From contig NMRA01000313.1 of NCBI GenBank assembly GCA_002633005.1, positions 126,001 through 186,000 of the forward strand: DNA of 60,000 bases, written 5' to 3'. The notes under the pieces were generated by a model, which saw only the letters and a program-made list of their open reading frames with translations, did no database searches and had not been told where the DNA came from. This DNA is from Phoronis australis (Eukaryota > Phoronida > Phoronidae). Positions 49,514 through 60,000 of the stretch are shown in pieces. A program made the translations under genes and the position numbers. Position 1 is the stretch's first letter. Each line of letters opens with the position of its first letter.

Positions 49514-49839
49514 ACACTAGATAACACACCCTCGGCTACGGTACACCCTTAAGTCGCCGAATCCCAACAGAGGGCGTACTCTGCAACTGACGTCACTCGC
49601 CAGTCCACTTTAACCTCTTCTAATAAGACGCTCGCAAACGTTTAATAGTTACGCAATTACCCGATTGTGAACACATACATCAAAAAATATTGGTAAAAGA
49701 ACTGTCTGGTGAATTTTTTATTGCTAGCTTTTGAAGTGGCAACATCACGATGTAAAGATGTTGTTGAATGTGTTCAGAGGAAAGCACAGTCATGTTTTGC
49801 CATTCGCTAACATCAGACTGATCACGTGATCGACAAGAA

Positions 49840-50227
49840 GTCGCCTGACGCAGGCTTAGCCAAAATGGTATCCTTGGACATATGGGTCATTGATTTCCAA
49901 CATGTTGTTAAGATGTTGCTAAGTGCGCACAGGGCATGTTGCAAAATTATTGCAAAATTGTTGCAAAAATGTTCGAGAATAATCTGAATTGATTGTAGAT
50001 CCTGCATTATGTACTTCCTAGATGAAAATCTTAATGTAAACGTTTGAATGTAAGAAGAATGTCGTTACGTCTCAAAGATTCCGTGATAGCATGCATAAGC
50101 CCAATTCACGAAGCCTTGCGAATGTGAAACAAATGCGGGTGCGTTGTACAGGAAGGCGTGTAAATGTAAACCCGTTTCTGAATGAACGTAATGATAAGAT
50201 GTGTTGAAGTTTTCATAGATGAATTGC
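49840..50227 (+). repeat. Dispersed repeat pair, copy 1
   Basis: Matches 53785-54164 in the same orientation. Shared blocks include CCAACATGTTGTTAAGA, CAGGGCATGTTGCAAAATT, GAAAATCTTAATGTA and CTCAAAGATTCCGTGATA in order, with scattered substitutions and small indels. Confidence 0.9.
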
Positions 50228-50322
50228 AATAACCTTGATTTATGTATGTACATGTATTTTACGGTTTCTTTCTAACCCCACAGTTACTGTATTTTGCTTT
50301 GATGTATAAACAGTGTTGTATT

Positions 50323-50352
50323 GTAGTAGTAGTAGTAGTAGTAGTAGTAGTA
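50323..50352. repeat. (GTA)n microsatellite
   Basis: Nine to ten perfect TAG/GTA units. Confidence 0.95.
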
Positions 50353-52695
50353 TAGTATGTATTTATTATAGTGACAAGAACAATTAAATCAAACAGTATA
50401 ACATTCGTAAGCCTAAGATAAGTACCCAGCCCAGTTGTGCTTATTAGTCGCTTTAACCACACAACTCAGATGTAGGCCTACCATAAATGCGTCAGTTTCT
50501 AAGTTCAAAAGCAGACTTGATATATTTGGTAAATTGCTTAGGGAAATACTGAAATAACAGTTTTAACGTATCTAATCTATTGAAATCTGCAAAGTTCGGG
50601 ATTTGAAGTGAAATATTATTAAACAGAATGATAGACCTCCGTGAGTTATAAAGAGAACGATCAAACACAAAATGTAACTTATCCTCTTGTATTAGATGGT
50701 ACTGCAATCCGTGACTGCCCCGTGGTAAGCGACTGCACAGTGTATAAAAGCGCATACAGTAGATAAAAAATACTACCGATACGTCATTGAACGATAAAAT
50801 TTACATGTAGTAGCATGCTCCTAAGATTCGCTTATACCTGTAGACGCGAGTGAGTGCCCTCTTTGTGCAGGTGTATGCTGTGGATACAGACACACGCACT
50901 GTCATCGACAAAAGCGAATAATCTCGCCCTTGCGGAAGGTTCTTAAGCGATTTGATTTGACAGTGCATACAGTACACGTATTTTACTGTACATGTAGATT
51001 ATAACTACACGTAAGATCACGTTCTTGTGGAATGTAATGTAGCTAGCAGGAATCAGGTGTAACAACTGCTGTCAAATTCGTTTCAATATTCTCGTAGATT
51101 ATTACATGTAACTCAGACTAGAATATGCTATAATATTGAGACGGAATTTAAATAAATGTTTTTATTGACTTAATGAATTACTTTCCCAATAAAACCAATT
51201 AAAACTTCAATGGTTTTAAATTCAGAAACAAAATAAGAGCTTAAACTCATTTTGTAGACTAAAGTCATGTTCATGCAGCACGTGCCATTTTTTGTTAAAC
51301 ATTTAGTCTTCATTTGAAACGTCAAAAAGATACATGGGCGTGGCTTGATGTTGCTGAGTACCGACTTCTGGTCGAACATAAACAGTGTAGGTTTTGTCTC
51401 TGTAAAAACCAACAGAAGGTAGTGCGCTAATTTCTGTCAACAAATTGTAAAACTGGAAATTAAATTTACTGGTGACGCAAATCATCGATTGATTTCACGC
51501 AAATGCGCTTCAAATACTTTAAACATTCCATAACCTTTGTATGAGAACGAACTGCGTTCGTCATATTTTCTTTATGCATTCGAAAATTTTACACGAAGAT
51601 CTTATTATTAATAACCTTTCGTGGTCAACACGCTTAAGCGACAGCTCTTTAAAAGCAATAGGAGCTTTGAGTTATGAGAGTTATGCATTTACATTCAACG
51701 CCTATTGTCCGTTAATTAATTAAATGTTGACCAACTAAGAGAATGGAAATGAGCTCAGGAATCAAAGCTTTTAGCACCTACATGTATTTCTCCAGACAAT
51801 ATAAATAACGCGAGACAAGATCAAAATTTTAATCGGTCTGAGAAATCACCAGGTAAGTTTACTCGATGAGAGACGTTATCCAGAACTTTCAAACAAAACT
51901 ACATGTAAGTCAAACCTATGTCTTTCATTAAAAAGCATGCAGTGAATTTGCTCTTAAAAATATGAACGGAATTTGCTTACTAACGGAGTGGGTGTTTTCA
52001 TTAAGTTACGTCATTTTGATTATGTTAGAGTTTATTATAGTTCTCTTGGTGTTTATTTACTATGCATGTACGTGAACATTAATGAAATGAAGTAATTGTC
52101 GTGTTTGTCACGTTTTTGCTTTCTCTGAGGAAGCATAATGACAGATTTCAAAAAAGCTGGCGCAAACTAGCGGAGACTGGCAATAATTCGAGTCAGTGAA
52201 GTTTTGCCACGTTGTTTCCCCACACACTACTCAAACAATTCGCAACTGACGTTACTCGTTACGTGTTCAGATAATGGAAAAAAGTTCGATGACCTCTGTA
52301 AATCAAACATTTTTCCGCATGATATCCCTGTCGAAAGTTCCGAAAACACAAAATTCACACAGAAATTAAAAAATTCACTAGCCAAACCAATGTTTGTGAG
52401 GCTCAAGAAAGGAGGACGGTCACGCAATGATTGGGTGTAATTTTCAAAAAAAAAAAACGTGGCCAGATTGTCTTCATAAAAACATTCATAATGAAATAAC
52501 AAATTAGACGTTGTTGCACTTTTTTATTATCTTTTCGTTCAGATTTTTGAATAACAGTTACGCCAGTTCTAATTATTGACATCATTTGATGCAAACATCT
52601 GTAACATTGTAAGGATATTTGCAGCGTTTTGGTGAACACCCGAGTCCATAAATGTACTGAAATGTAAGTAACGGGCCAACATTTTTTAACTACTT
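50353..52695. other. No gene recognised
   Basis: A+T-rich DNA with ORFs of 60-104 codons that lack domains. A-run at 52446-52456. Confidence 0.4.
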
Positions 52696-53180
52696 CGACA
52701 GTTTCGCCGTATGTCATCCGGCTTGATCACAATAAAGTGATGATGTGTAGTACCATTATCTACCGCTAGAAGTCTACCTTAGGAGGGGAAAAGTCATGAT
52801 GGAAAAGTTTCCCTCGTCTCTGTTCATTTTAGATTGATGTTTTTCTGACTGATAATCGCTTCTTTACTTTTATTGCACGTTTCTTTACATTATACTTTTA
52901 TGTTATCCTGGTTCATGGTTGTTAACAATCTGGTCGGTTACCGTAGCAAAATAACTTCAGACTGTTTACAGCGCTGTCATCTTTGTGTTCTTCAATACGT
53001 TTCCGTAAATGAAGTGATAACCATCAGAAAAAAATGCGTCCAATGTGAGAAGAGACAAGGGAAACTTCACGATGTGACACTCTCACGATAGACTCCTAGT
53101 GGTATGGCAATACACATCCTCACCGCCTCATCCGTCGAATGTATTGTGATCAAGCCGGATGACATTCGGCGAAACTGTCG
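52696..53180. mobile_element. Foldback element upstream of the peptide gene
   Basis: The 40-bp arms at 52696-52735 and 53141-53180 are nearly perfect inverted copies (CGACAGTTTCGCCG, GTCATCCGGCTTGATCACAA). Weaker pairing extends inward to about 52775 and 53090 (GATGTGTA, TAGAAGTC/TAGGAGTC). The interior carries an ORF of 72 codons without domains. Confidence 0.85.
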
Positions 53181-53325
53181 AGATAATTTCAAAATTTTTG
53201 GCTGCGACAGTAGGAAATTGTTACTTACATGTATCCTACCGGCTAACAGAGTCTATGCAGTGATCATAGCATTGCACGATTCATTTGAATCTGTCCAGCT
53301 AGTTACGGCTGTTCCGCTAATTTAT

Positions 53326-53348
53326 TACTAAATCTTGATATGTTTCAG
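53326..53348 (+). other. Acceptor and branch point before the peptide-gene coding exon
   Basis: TACTAA is followed 17 bases later by a TTTCAG acceptor. The exon would begin at 53349, leaving a 26-base 5' UTR stretch before the ATG. This implies an upstream noncoding exon that I could not locate. Confidence 0.5.
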
Positions 53349-53374
53349 GTTGTCCGTAACCACAACAGTTAGCA

Positions 53375-54574
53375 ATGGTCAAAAGCAGTGACAAATCTAT
53401 TCGTCTGGTCACGATCCTGCTGCTTGCTGTCATGCTAAGCGTCCAATTCATTCCATCGGAGGGGAGGCACATTGTCACTGCGGACGAATCTGGGGAATTG
53501 GCTGGAATATGTAAGGCCAATTTACACGTCTTCGACGGAATAACACATTGAAGATTTTAAATATACTTTCTTTGTTCATTTTCGTAATAACAAAAACAAA
53601 TTTTAACGCAAACCAGTTTTGTCAAGCCTGATATCCAAATGATTATCCTACTGTACATGTACGACACGACATCGACTTTTCCAAAGTTAGAAAACTAACA
53701 GGGTTGTTCAAAATGTTGCCATTTGTAATTTAGTACCGCTTCGCTTCCGAAAACGTCACAATTACATAGTTGAGTGGCATGTCCAATCAACTATGCGTCA
53801 GGGCGTTCAGCCACAGTTTCCCTTGTTCATATAGATCATCGATCTCCAACATGTTGTTAAGACTGCTACTTGTACACAGGGCATGTTGCAAAATTGTTGC
53901 AAAAACGTTTGAGGATGGTGAAATAATGTTATCAATTGAATATAGATCTTTGCTAGACGAAAATCTTAATGTACACGTTTGAATGTAAGAAAAATGTCAT
54001 TACGCCTCAAAGATTCCGTGATATCATACATGAATCCAATTCACGAAGCCTTACAAAATGTCAAACACATGCGCGTGCGGTTGCACAAGATAGGGTGTCA
54101 ATCAATATCCGTTTCTGAATGAACGCAATGATAAAATGAGTTGAATTTTACATTGATGAATTGACGTGTCCATCATAATATGCATCAGGGCGCTCAACCA
54201 CCGTAGTCATTCTCATTCACTCTGGCGCCGAGTGTGATAATTGGCCTGGTCAAACACTGGTACATTTTATGGGCTTCTTGTATATAACTACATGTGCATG
54301 AATACTAAGATAGAGTTGATGTTTTATAAAACTTCATTAAACAAAAGGTGGCGCTGTATGCTACATTTGGCCAATCACAGGCCCAGCAAATGAGGAGGTG
54401 CAGAACTATTTTTAAAAATCTTTAAGAAGTCAATTGTTTGTGACTGAAGGCGGGCTTTCAACCGGTTTACATTAAAACTGATGTCACATGTGTTCCATTT
54501 CAGATACAGAGCCAGATGAAACTTTTTCGGCCCACCAACCTCAACCGTTAGGCGCCGGAGGTTTTATTTACTAA
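53375..54574 (+). CDS. Short secreted peptide precursor, two coding exons, unknown family
   Basis: Coding exons are 53375..53510 and 54504..54574. The donor is AATAT|GTAAGG and the acceptor TTCCATTTCAG|AT; the split codon rejoins as TAT (Tyr46). The product is 68 residues. Residues 1-10 are polar and basic (MVKSSDKSIR). Residues 11-26 are hydrophobic (LVTILLLAVMLSVQFI), followed by PSEG, which fits a signal peptide cleaved near residue 30. The remaining 38 residues or so are acidic then Pro/Gly-rich, ending QPLGAGGFIY. There are no cysteines and no internal dibasic sites, so this is not a classical multi-copy neuropeptide precursor. A strong acceptor (TACTAA branch-point word at 53326, TTTCAG ending at 53348) precedes the ATG, so an untranslated 5' exon is likely. 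An AATAAA follows at 54685. I do not recognise the family. The splice, signal-peptide and poly(A) evidence agree. Confidence 0.68.
53785..54164 (+). repeat. Dispersed repeat pair, copy 2 (in peptide-gene intron)
   Basis: Second copy of the 49840-50227 repeat, inside the intron 53511-54503. A direct word (ATGCGTCAGGGCG near 53790, ATGCATCAGGGCG near 54180) flanks it and may mark its edges. Confidence 0.85.
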
Positions 54575-54684
54575 GAACTTCGCCCACGCAAATCTCTTGA
54601 ACATTTACACTGGGAACGTCCTGAAGAATAGAAGCAGTGAAGTCGCAGGATTTAAGTCAGTTAATTATTGTCACACACAGAACA

Positions 54685-54690
54685 AATAAA
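54685..54690 (+). terminator. Poly(A) signal of the secreted peptide gene
   Basis: AATAAA lies 111 bases after the stop codon at 54572-54574, giving a compact 3' UTR ending near 54710. Confidence 0.7.
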
Positions 54691-54710
54691 GGCCTACACT
54701 TTCACAATTT

Positions 54711-57189
54711 TAAGTGTGTTTAAACTGATTATCACGGAATGAATGTGTAGTTACGGATTCACTTCATATTGATGCAAAAGTTGTTGTTGTTTAGACACTG
54801 ATAAACACATGTCTGTTGATTCTGACAAGGCTTGCGTAGCCTAGACATTCTAACGAAAAGCTTCAGTGATCACGTGCTTAGCATGTAGTGCATGACAATA
54901 TTTCGCATTGTCTAGAGTGATCTAATTTTCGCAGCCCCGGGTTTGAGTGCCAGACCGTGCGATGCGCACATACAGTTTGACTTTTGACAGAAACAACTTC
55001 TGTACCGTGGCACCGATGGATGACGGAGCAGTTGCTCACGTGATATTTAATTAATCATTCTTTTATAAATACTGAGTGTTTACGTTTCATAAAAATCATT
55101 AACCAAATTTCTGATAAGAAAAACGAAGTAGAAAACTAAACTACGCAGAAAATAATGAAACAGAAGTAACCGAGAATCTTCAAAAACGGCATAGTCATAT
55201 ACTTGTACGCCTACAAAAATGGCCTCTTAGTTGTACTTGAGTTGTAAGTGATGCTTAGTTATATGCGTGAAACACTTAAACGCCAAACTTTTCCTTTAAA
55301 AAGCACATTTTCGGACACCGGAATGTGGGCGTAAATACTCACATACAGGGTAAACAGGGTGTCTTACAGTTCAGTGGAAAGAATAAATATATATGGAAAT
55401 AGGCATAAAAAGAAACATACGTGACATGACGTAAAAAGAGATCTGTAACCTGATTACATAAAATTTTCCTAGCAAATGACGATTACGTCAGAATATTCAT
55501 TGGAAAATATCCAAAATATGTTCCACGTGTCAGTACGTGTCTATTTTGTGAAAATTGACAATCAATAATGTGATCAAATTTTATTTGAAAATTGAAGTTG
55601 GAATATCAAAAAGGCAGTTACAGCTTATCAATTTGCTTCCATTTTCTGTGACTTTTATACAAATCATTAAGTCATTTTTGATAGAATCTCATGCAAAAAG
55701 AAGTAATTTAAAAACGATTTTAACACAGTTATGAAGAACTTTGCATGAAACATAGCATCAGAAAGTTCTATATGAAGCCGATCAGTCATTTTGCTATATT
55801 CCGAAGTTATCCAAATTAGGAATTTTTTTCAAGGGTCTTACATAAACGGAAACACAGTCACATTTCAACTCAATCACGGATCGAAAAAGTATACAGAAAT
55901 GAAATACGAAGAATACCGCCAAGACATAACCGTGTCACGTGACTGTAAATTCTGAAAACACACAATGCTAATATCTCTTCACTCCAGATAACGTTTCGTT
56001 ACAGTGTATATTTTCCCTGGATATAGTCAGACTAATATTCAAGATGTTAAGATTATAAAAGATACAAGGTTTCTACTACAATAATTTCCAATTTTTACAT
56101 GTTCAATTACGTCACTTATCAAAAATAGTTTGAGGGTAATTTATTTTGTATTTTGCCTTTTCTCAATCATAGCAAATGACCTAATTTTGCCTGCTGCCAG
56201 TCTCATTTTTGTCTCTGTAAACGGAGCGTCAGACCCAATCATTCACACTCTGCGGGACATATCATGTCGAACACAGACACGATTAAAATTAACTTCTCCG
56301 GTCGTGAACCAACATTCAAGAATTGTCTCTTTTCAAGTGTCAACCTTTCGTAAGCTGGTAAAGTGGTGAGTTCACTTCAACAAAACTAATTGCATTAAAC
56401 GCCCCTTCGTATTAAAACGTTATAACAGACCTTCAAAATCGACGAAGGACCTCTTCATGGGAAGTTACCGTAGGTGTGAACACTTTTGCATGTACTTCAT
56501 ACTGTCTCAAACAGGAACATCTACTACCGTTGAAATAAATTTCAGCATGAGTTATATCATCTAACAACACAGTTTGAATGAATATAACACATCATCACTA
56601 TAGGGTATTTCCATGTTGGTTCTCTCTAGAGTAATGAGCAGAGCACAGAAGCGACTTCTGATTGATCCTGACACAGATTTGCTGGACTGAAAATCAGTTA
56701 CAATAATGCGGTTCATTAATTTCAAGAGCAGAGGAATAATTTCCATAGTCAGCCCTCCCATTATGTTTGACTACGTTAAGATCACTGACTTATTTTAAAT
56801 TTTTGACACCGGCTGGGATCGAAATTCTCACCGTCGCTTTATTAGCCGCAGCGACTGGCTTTGTCGGCGGATACTTCTTCGCAGTGGGAAATGTATGGAA
56901 CGTTATGTCCTTGTCCATCCATTGATATTTCAAAATGTTTGCATTTTGTAAGATAAGTACAACCCACCAGAGAGCCATGGAAATTTAGCGACATCGTTAC
57001 AGCAGAAAAGGTGTTGAAACGCTGTTTCATACCAGCTAGTAGTTGAAACTTCCCATCTGCATTACATGGGATCTGTAGTGGCGCTGAACGCTTGTCTACC
57101 AAATACCTGATCGCCGTCTGGCGAATTAGTGAATTTCAATCTAGTCGAAACCCAGGATTGTGCCGATCACAAATAAAAACTTCCAACAC
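54711..57189. other. No gene recognised
   Basis: One 79-codon ORF (56130-56369) begins with a hydrophobic stretch but lacks supporting splice or poly(A) context. Nothing else seen. Confidence 0.4.
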
Positions 57190-57660
57190 AGGCGTTATAC
57201 CCCAAACTATCACGGCTATCAGATTACATGGAGGACAATTTACCTCGAGTGCCCATCCATCAGTCAATAATAAACTATCGTCGAAATATCTGATAGTGTT
57301 GATAGTTTAAGCTAGCGCTCCTCGTTGAGGATTGTCGCAAACCCAGCCATCGGTCCAACCGCCACCAAGAGCGTTAGCGGTATACCACCAGTTTGCAATG
57401 GACCCTAGGCATTCACCAGGAGCGCTGCGTATACTATCGAACCTATCAGATATAACGTCAATAGTTTGCATTGGACCCTAGGCCTCCAACTCTCACCAAC
57501 GGCTGACCGCAACCACTGGAGCGCTGGCGTATAATTATCAGATATACCGACGAGATTTTGTCTTGGAATCTAACCCTCCCACTATCCCTAATGGCTAACC
57601 GCCACCAGAAACGCTGGAGTTTGCTATCAAAACTATTAGATATAGTGTACTCCTGTGCAC
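57190..57660. repeat. Degenerate tandem repeat, about 110-130 bp period
   Basis: Recurring blocks: GCTAACCGCCACCAGAAACG-type (57330-57375, 57495-57525, 57590-57615), CTATCAGATATA-type (57293, 57438, 57537, 57632) and TTTGCA(A/T)TGGACCCTAGGC (57394, 57464). Four or so diverged units. Confidence 0.65.
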
Positions 57661-58029
57661 GCGCCAAAATACCGAAGTCACCATTACGTGCTCACCCCGC
57701 GCCATTAAGGTGCTGAAACCTGTACAGTTCGGCGATAGCGTAGAGTCGATGCATATTCAAATTATTTTAAATGTTTAAAAATCATGGCAGAGTCGCAGTC
57801 TACATCATTGCCAACATCACTGGCTATAAGTAATATTGTGGGGCTCTGTTTAAAAAACTAAATCAAGCTGAGAAGATTTCTTCTCACGAATCTGCAGGAA
57901 TATGTGTCTGAATTTTGATATGATGTACACAGCAGGTAAACAGGATTCTATCGCATTAACTGCGTCAAACAGTGACTGAATGAACAAACATGGCCCTTCT
58001 TTCCACTGCTAAGACTCTACCGGCTGGTA

Positions 58030-58386
58030 TTGAACAAACAAGACGAGTATAGAGCTGTTAAAATTCAGAGCCAATGCAATGACAATAGAAGAAGATATGT
58101 TTTTGGTTCACACTTTTTTGTTTCAATGGATGCTTCCCACCAGTACGATTTACTGTTTATGAAAATTACCCCACCCGGATCATTCATTGTTTTTTCAGGG
58201 GGTCGGTGTTGCCGTGTCCATCAAGATGAGGAGCTGTCAAAACCATTCAACATCAATGAGCACGATTATAACCATTATATGCCATCTGAGCTTCTCAGGT
58301 TCATTGAGAATATTGTGGTTCTGTTGTTCATAAAGTTAATTCAATCGTGTCATGCAGTGATTGCACGGAGACCCCCAGTCAAGTGA
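58030..58386 (+). CDS. Unrecognised 118-codon ORF, doubtful
   Basis: One of the longer uninterrupted ORFs here. It has varied amino-acid use and few low-complexity stretches. I recognise no domain, catalytic motif or signal peptide. A weakly hydrophobic stretch lies near residues 95-105. It could be an exon or the remnant of a mobile-element gene, but a chance ORF of this length is also plausible in 60 kb. Confidence 0.15.
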   Translation: MNKQDEYRAVKIQSQCNDNRRRYVFGSHFFVSMDASHQYDLLFMKITPPGSFIVFSGGRCCRVHQDEELSKPFNINEHDYNHYMPSELLRFIENIVVLLFIKLIQSCHAVIARRPPVK

Positions 58387-60000
58387 AGAGTGTTATCACT
58401 TACTGAAGCCGAAGAGAAACAGCGGACTTATTGTGCCAGCACCAGCAGTCATACTCAATATTGATCTTTGGCGAAAACATCTTGAGAAGCGGCATGAATG
58501 AGATTGTTCTAAAACGCTATTGACCCCCATACTCCACGACCCCTCGACTCACATCTCCCACAACCGACCTATACCCACGACCATTGGAAATAGTTGTTTG
58601 CTCTTTTTTCACAATTCACAATGACTTTCCCTTAAGACTTACCTTAACGCGCATGTGCTCTGGTTCAAGTCTCGTGGTTAAAAACAGAAAGTGGAGTGAG
58701 AACTTGACCTGAAAAGCGAGAGTACGTTAACGTGAATGTTTTTTTTTTGTTTCCTTTCTGCTGTATACTCGTTTACAATGTACTACATATAACGTAACTT
58801 TTTAGTTAACAAGTTGTTTTTTTCCAATTTTATTTACTCAAGAAAAAACATATTCGTCGGTTCCTCGCACCCTCCACAAAAAGGTTGAATCTGCCATTCA
58901 CTAAAGAGCAGACGAGACGATTACACTCTGCAGGGAACGATACTTGTAACGTTGACATTTCTTTGATTTGGTACGTCGCGTCGTTTTTTCTTGTTTTTGG
59001 CTTTCAGACTTGCTCAATTGACTCTCTTAATTGTAAAACACACGTAAAAGCCAGTCGACCTCACGGCCCGACTCGTTGCTCCTGTAATGCAGCGCTTGTT
59101 CTATGTTCAGATCGCGTTGAGCTTGAGTAGACTGGGTCGAGGAGGTTGTGATTCGTGTTTTCTTGGTATTAGCGAATTCTGTCTTTGAATGAATATGCAC
59201 GCATTGCGTCAAAATATTACCTTCCCATCGTACACGACGTTGATTTATTTGTAGAATTACATTCAAAATATATACAAGTTTTTAATGTCAAAGCATATCA
59301 TGATTAAGACATTAAATCAAAGAATCTATACTAGACATTCGTTGTTGTCTTCGTCACAAGCGGCGTCTGCAAAGCTTTTACTATTTTGATTAAACTAAAT
59401 AGAACACTCAAAGTGTTTACTACTTAATCCGATACAATACACGCTACCAGTGCTAAAAGACCTCATCATCAATCACAAACTCCAGATTTACCAAGCTATT
59501 GTTACATAACATGTAAAAAGCAACGAAAACTAGAGTACCTTGGACGGCAACAGTGGGTTTACAATTTTCAGGATTCTCACAATCAATAAAAGCAAACTTC
59601 ATCTAATTCCGCTACGTTTCCTAATTTACGAATTCATACTACAATAAGGAATTTAATTAGACAGTGCCTATATATATAAATTGTACTAAGATATTTGTAC
59701 TAGATTTACAAATATGCTCGTCTAGGAAAAAATTACAATGGTGAAAGCAAAATCATGCACGACGTTTATACACATTTACTGTAGAGTACACGGTAAAGGG
59801 TTAAACAGGAAGATATGCAACTAAGCATCACATCGGTTTTAATCAAGAATAATCGCAATATATTTGGCATAAGGCACACGATCAAGTACATAATTTACAA
59901 GAAAATGCATAGAAACCAGGAATATAGCTACACATATTTAGTGAACGGTGACGTAAATTTGGGGAAAGACGTAACACGGTGACAGTGTCTGTGTTTCACG
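58387..60000. other. No gene recognised
   Basis: A+T-rich DNA with a T-run at 58740-58748. The ORFs at 58885-59130 and 59027-59266 overlap on opposite strands and show no features. Confidence 0.45.

Noticed and set aside
56130-56369. 79-codon ORF with a hydrophobic start as a second secreted peptide
   Set aside because: No proper signal-peptide layout beyond a hydrophobic stretch, no in-frame splice partner and no nearby poly(A) signal.

Overview
The window is animal nuclear DNA. Genes are sparse and interrupted by introns. There are eukaryotic tRNA genes with internal A/B boxes and T-run terminators, many short palindromic (MITE-like) elements, one tRNA-derived SINE head and simple-sequence tracts. 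I see no prokaryotic-style gene packing. The Id protein, the SINE head and the frequent TAGGCCTA- and TACATGTA-type words suggest an invertebrate deuterostome, such as a hemichordate or amphioxus. The species assignment is inference. Two single N bases (1578 and 29524) sit at suspicious junctions, so small assembly errors are likely.

Three protein-coding genes can be supported. (1) An Id/emc-type HLH inhibitor lies on the minus strand (coding 16425-17048, two coding exons, 3' UTR to about 15285). Its upstream DNA carries three GGCGCC words and a 14-bp CRE palindrome. (2) An apparently intronless two-pass membrane protein lies on the plus strand (45946-46458). (3) A two-coding-exon gene for a short secreted peptide lies on the plus strand (53375-54574, poly(A) signal at 54685). 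It is found only by splicing, because neither exon is a long ORF.

Layout. 1-7.9 kb: an exact 406-bp duplication at a 1080-bp offset and several MITE-like elements. 10-15 kb: a MITE-like element, microsatellites and unassigned DNA. 15.3-17.8 kb: the Id gene and its upstream region. 20.6-22.6 kb: a foldback element and a SINE head. 29.3-29.8 kb: a G+C-rich patch with a poly-C run. 30.1-36.3 kb: a same-strand tRNA-Pro cluster with three intact genes and two or three decayed copies. 36.3-37.3 kb: a MITE flanked by TTAA. 37.9-40.9 kb: a complex tandem repeat whose subunits each carry a word resembling the CTCF core site, ending in a 12-bp minisatellite. 42.5-42.8 kb: a long palindrome. 45.8-46.5 kb: the membrane protein gene. 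47.6-54.7 kb: MITEs, a dispersed repeat pair and the secreted peptide gene. 57.2-57.7 kb: a degenerate tandem repeat.

The genes do not form a pathway. The Id gene is a self-contained regulator, the tRNA-Pro cluster is a local amplification, and most of the rest is repeat-derived. Nearly all other ORFs of 60-140 codons look like chance ORFs.
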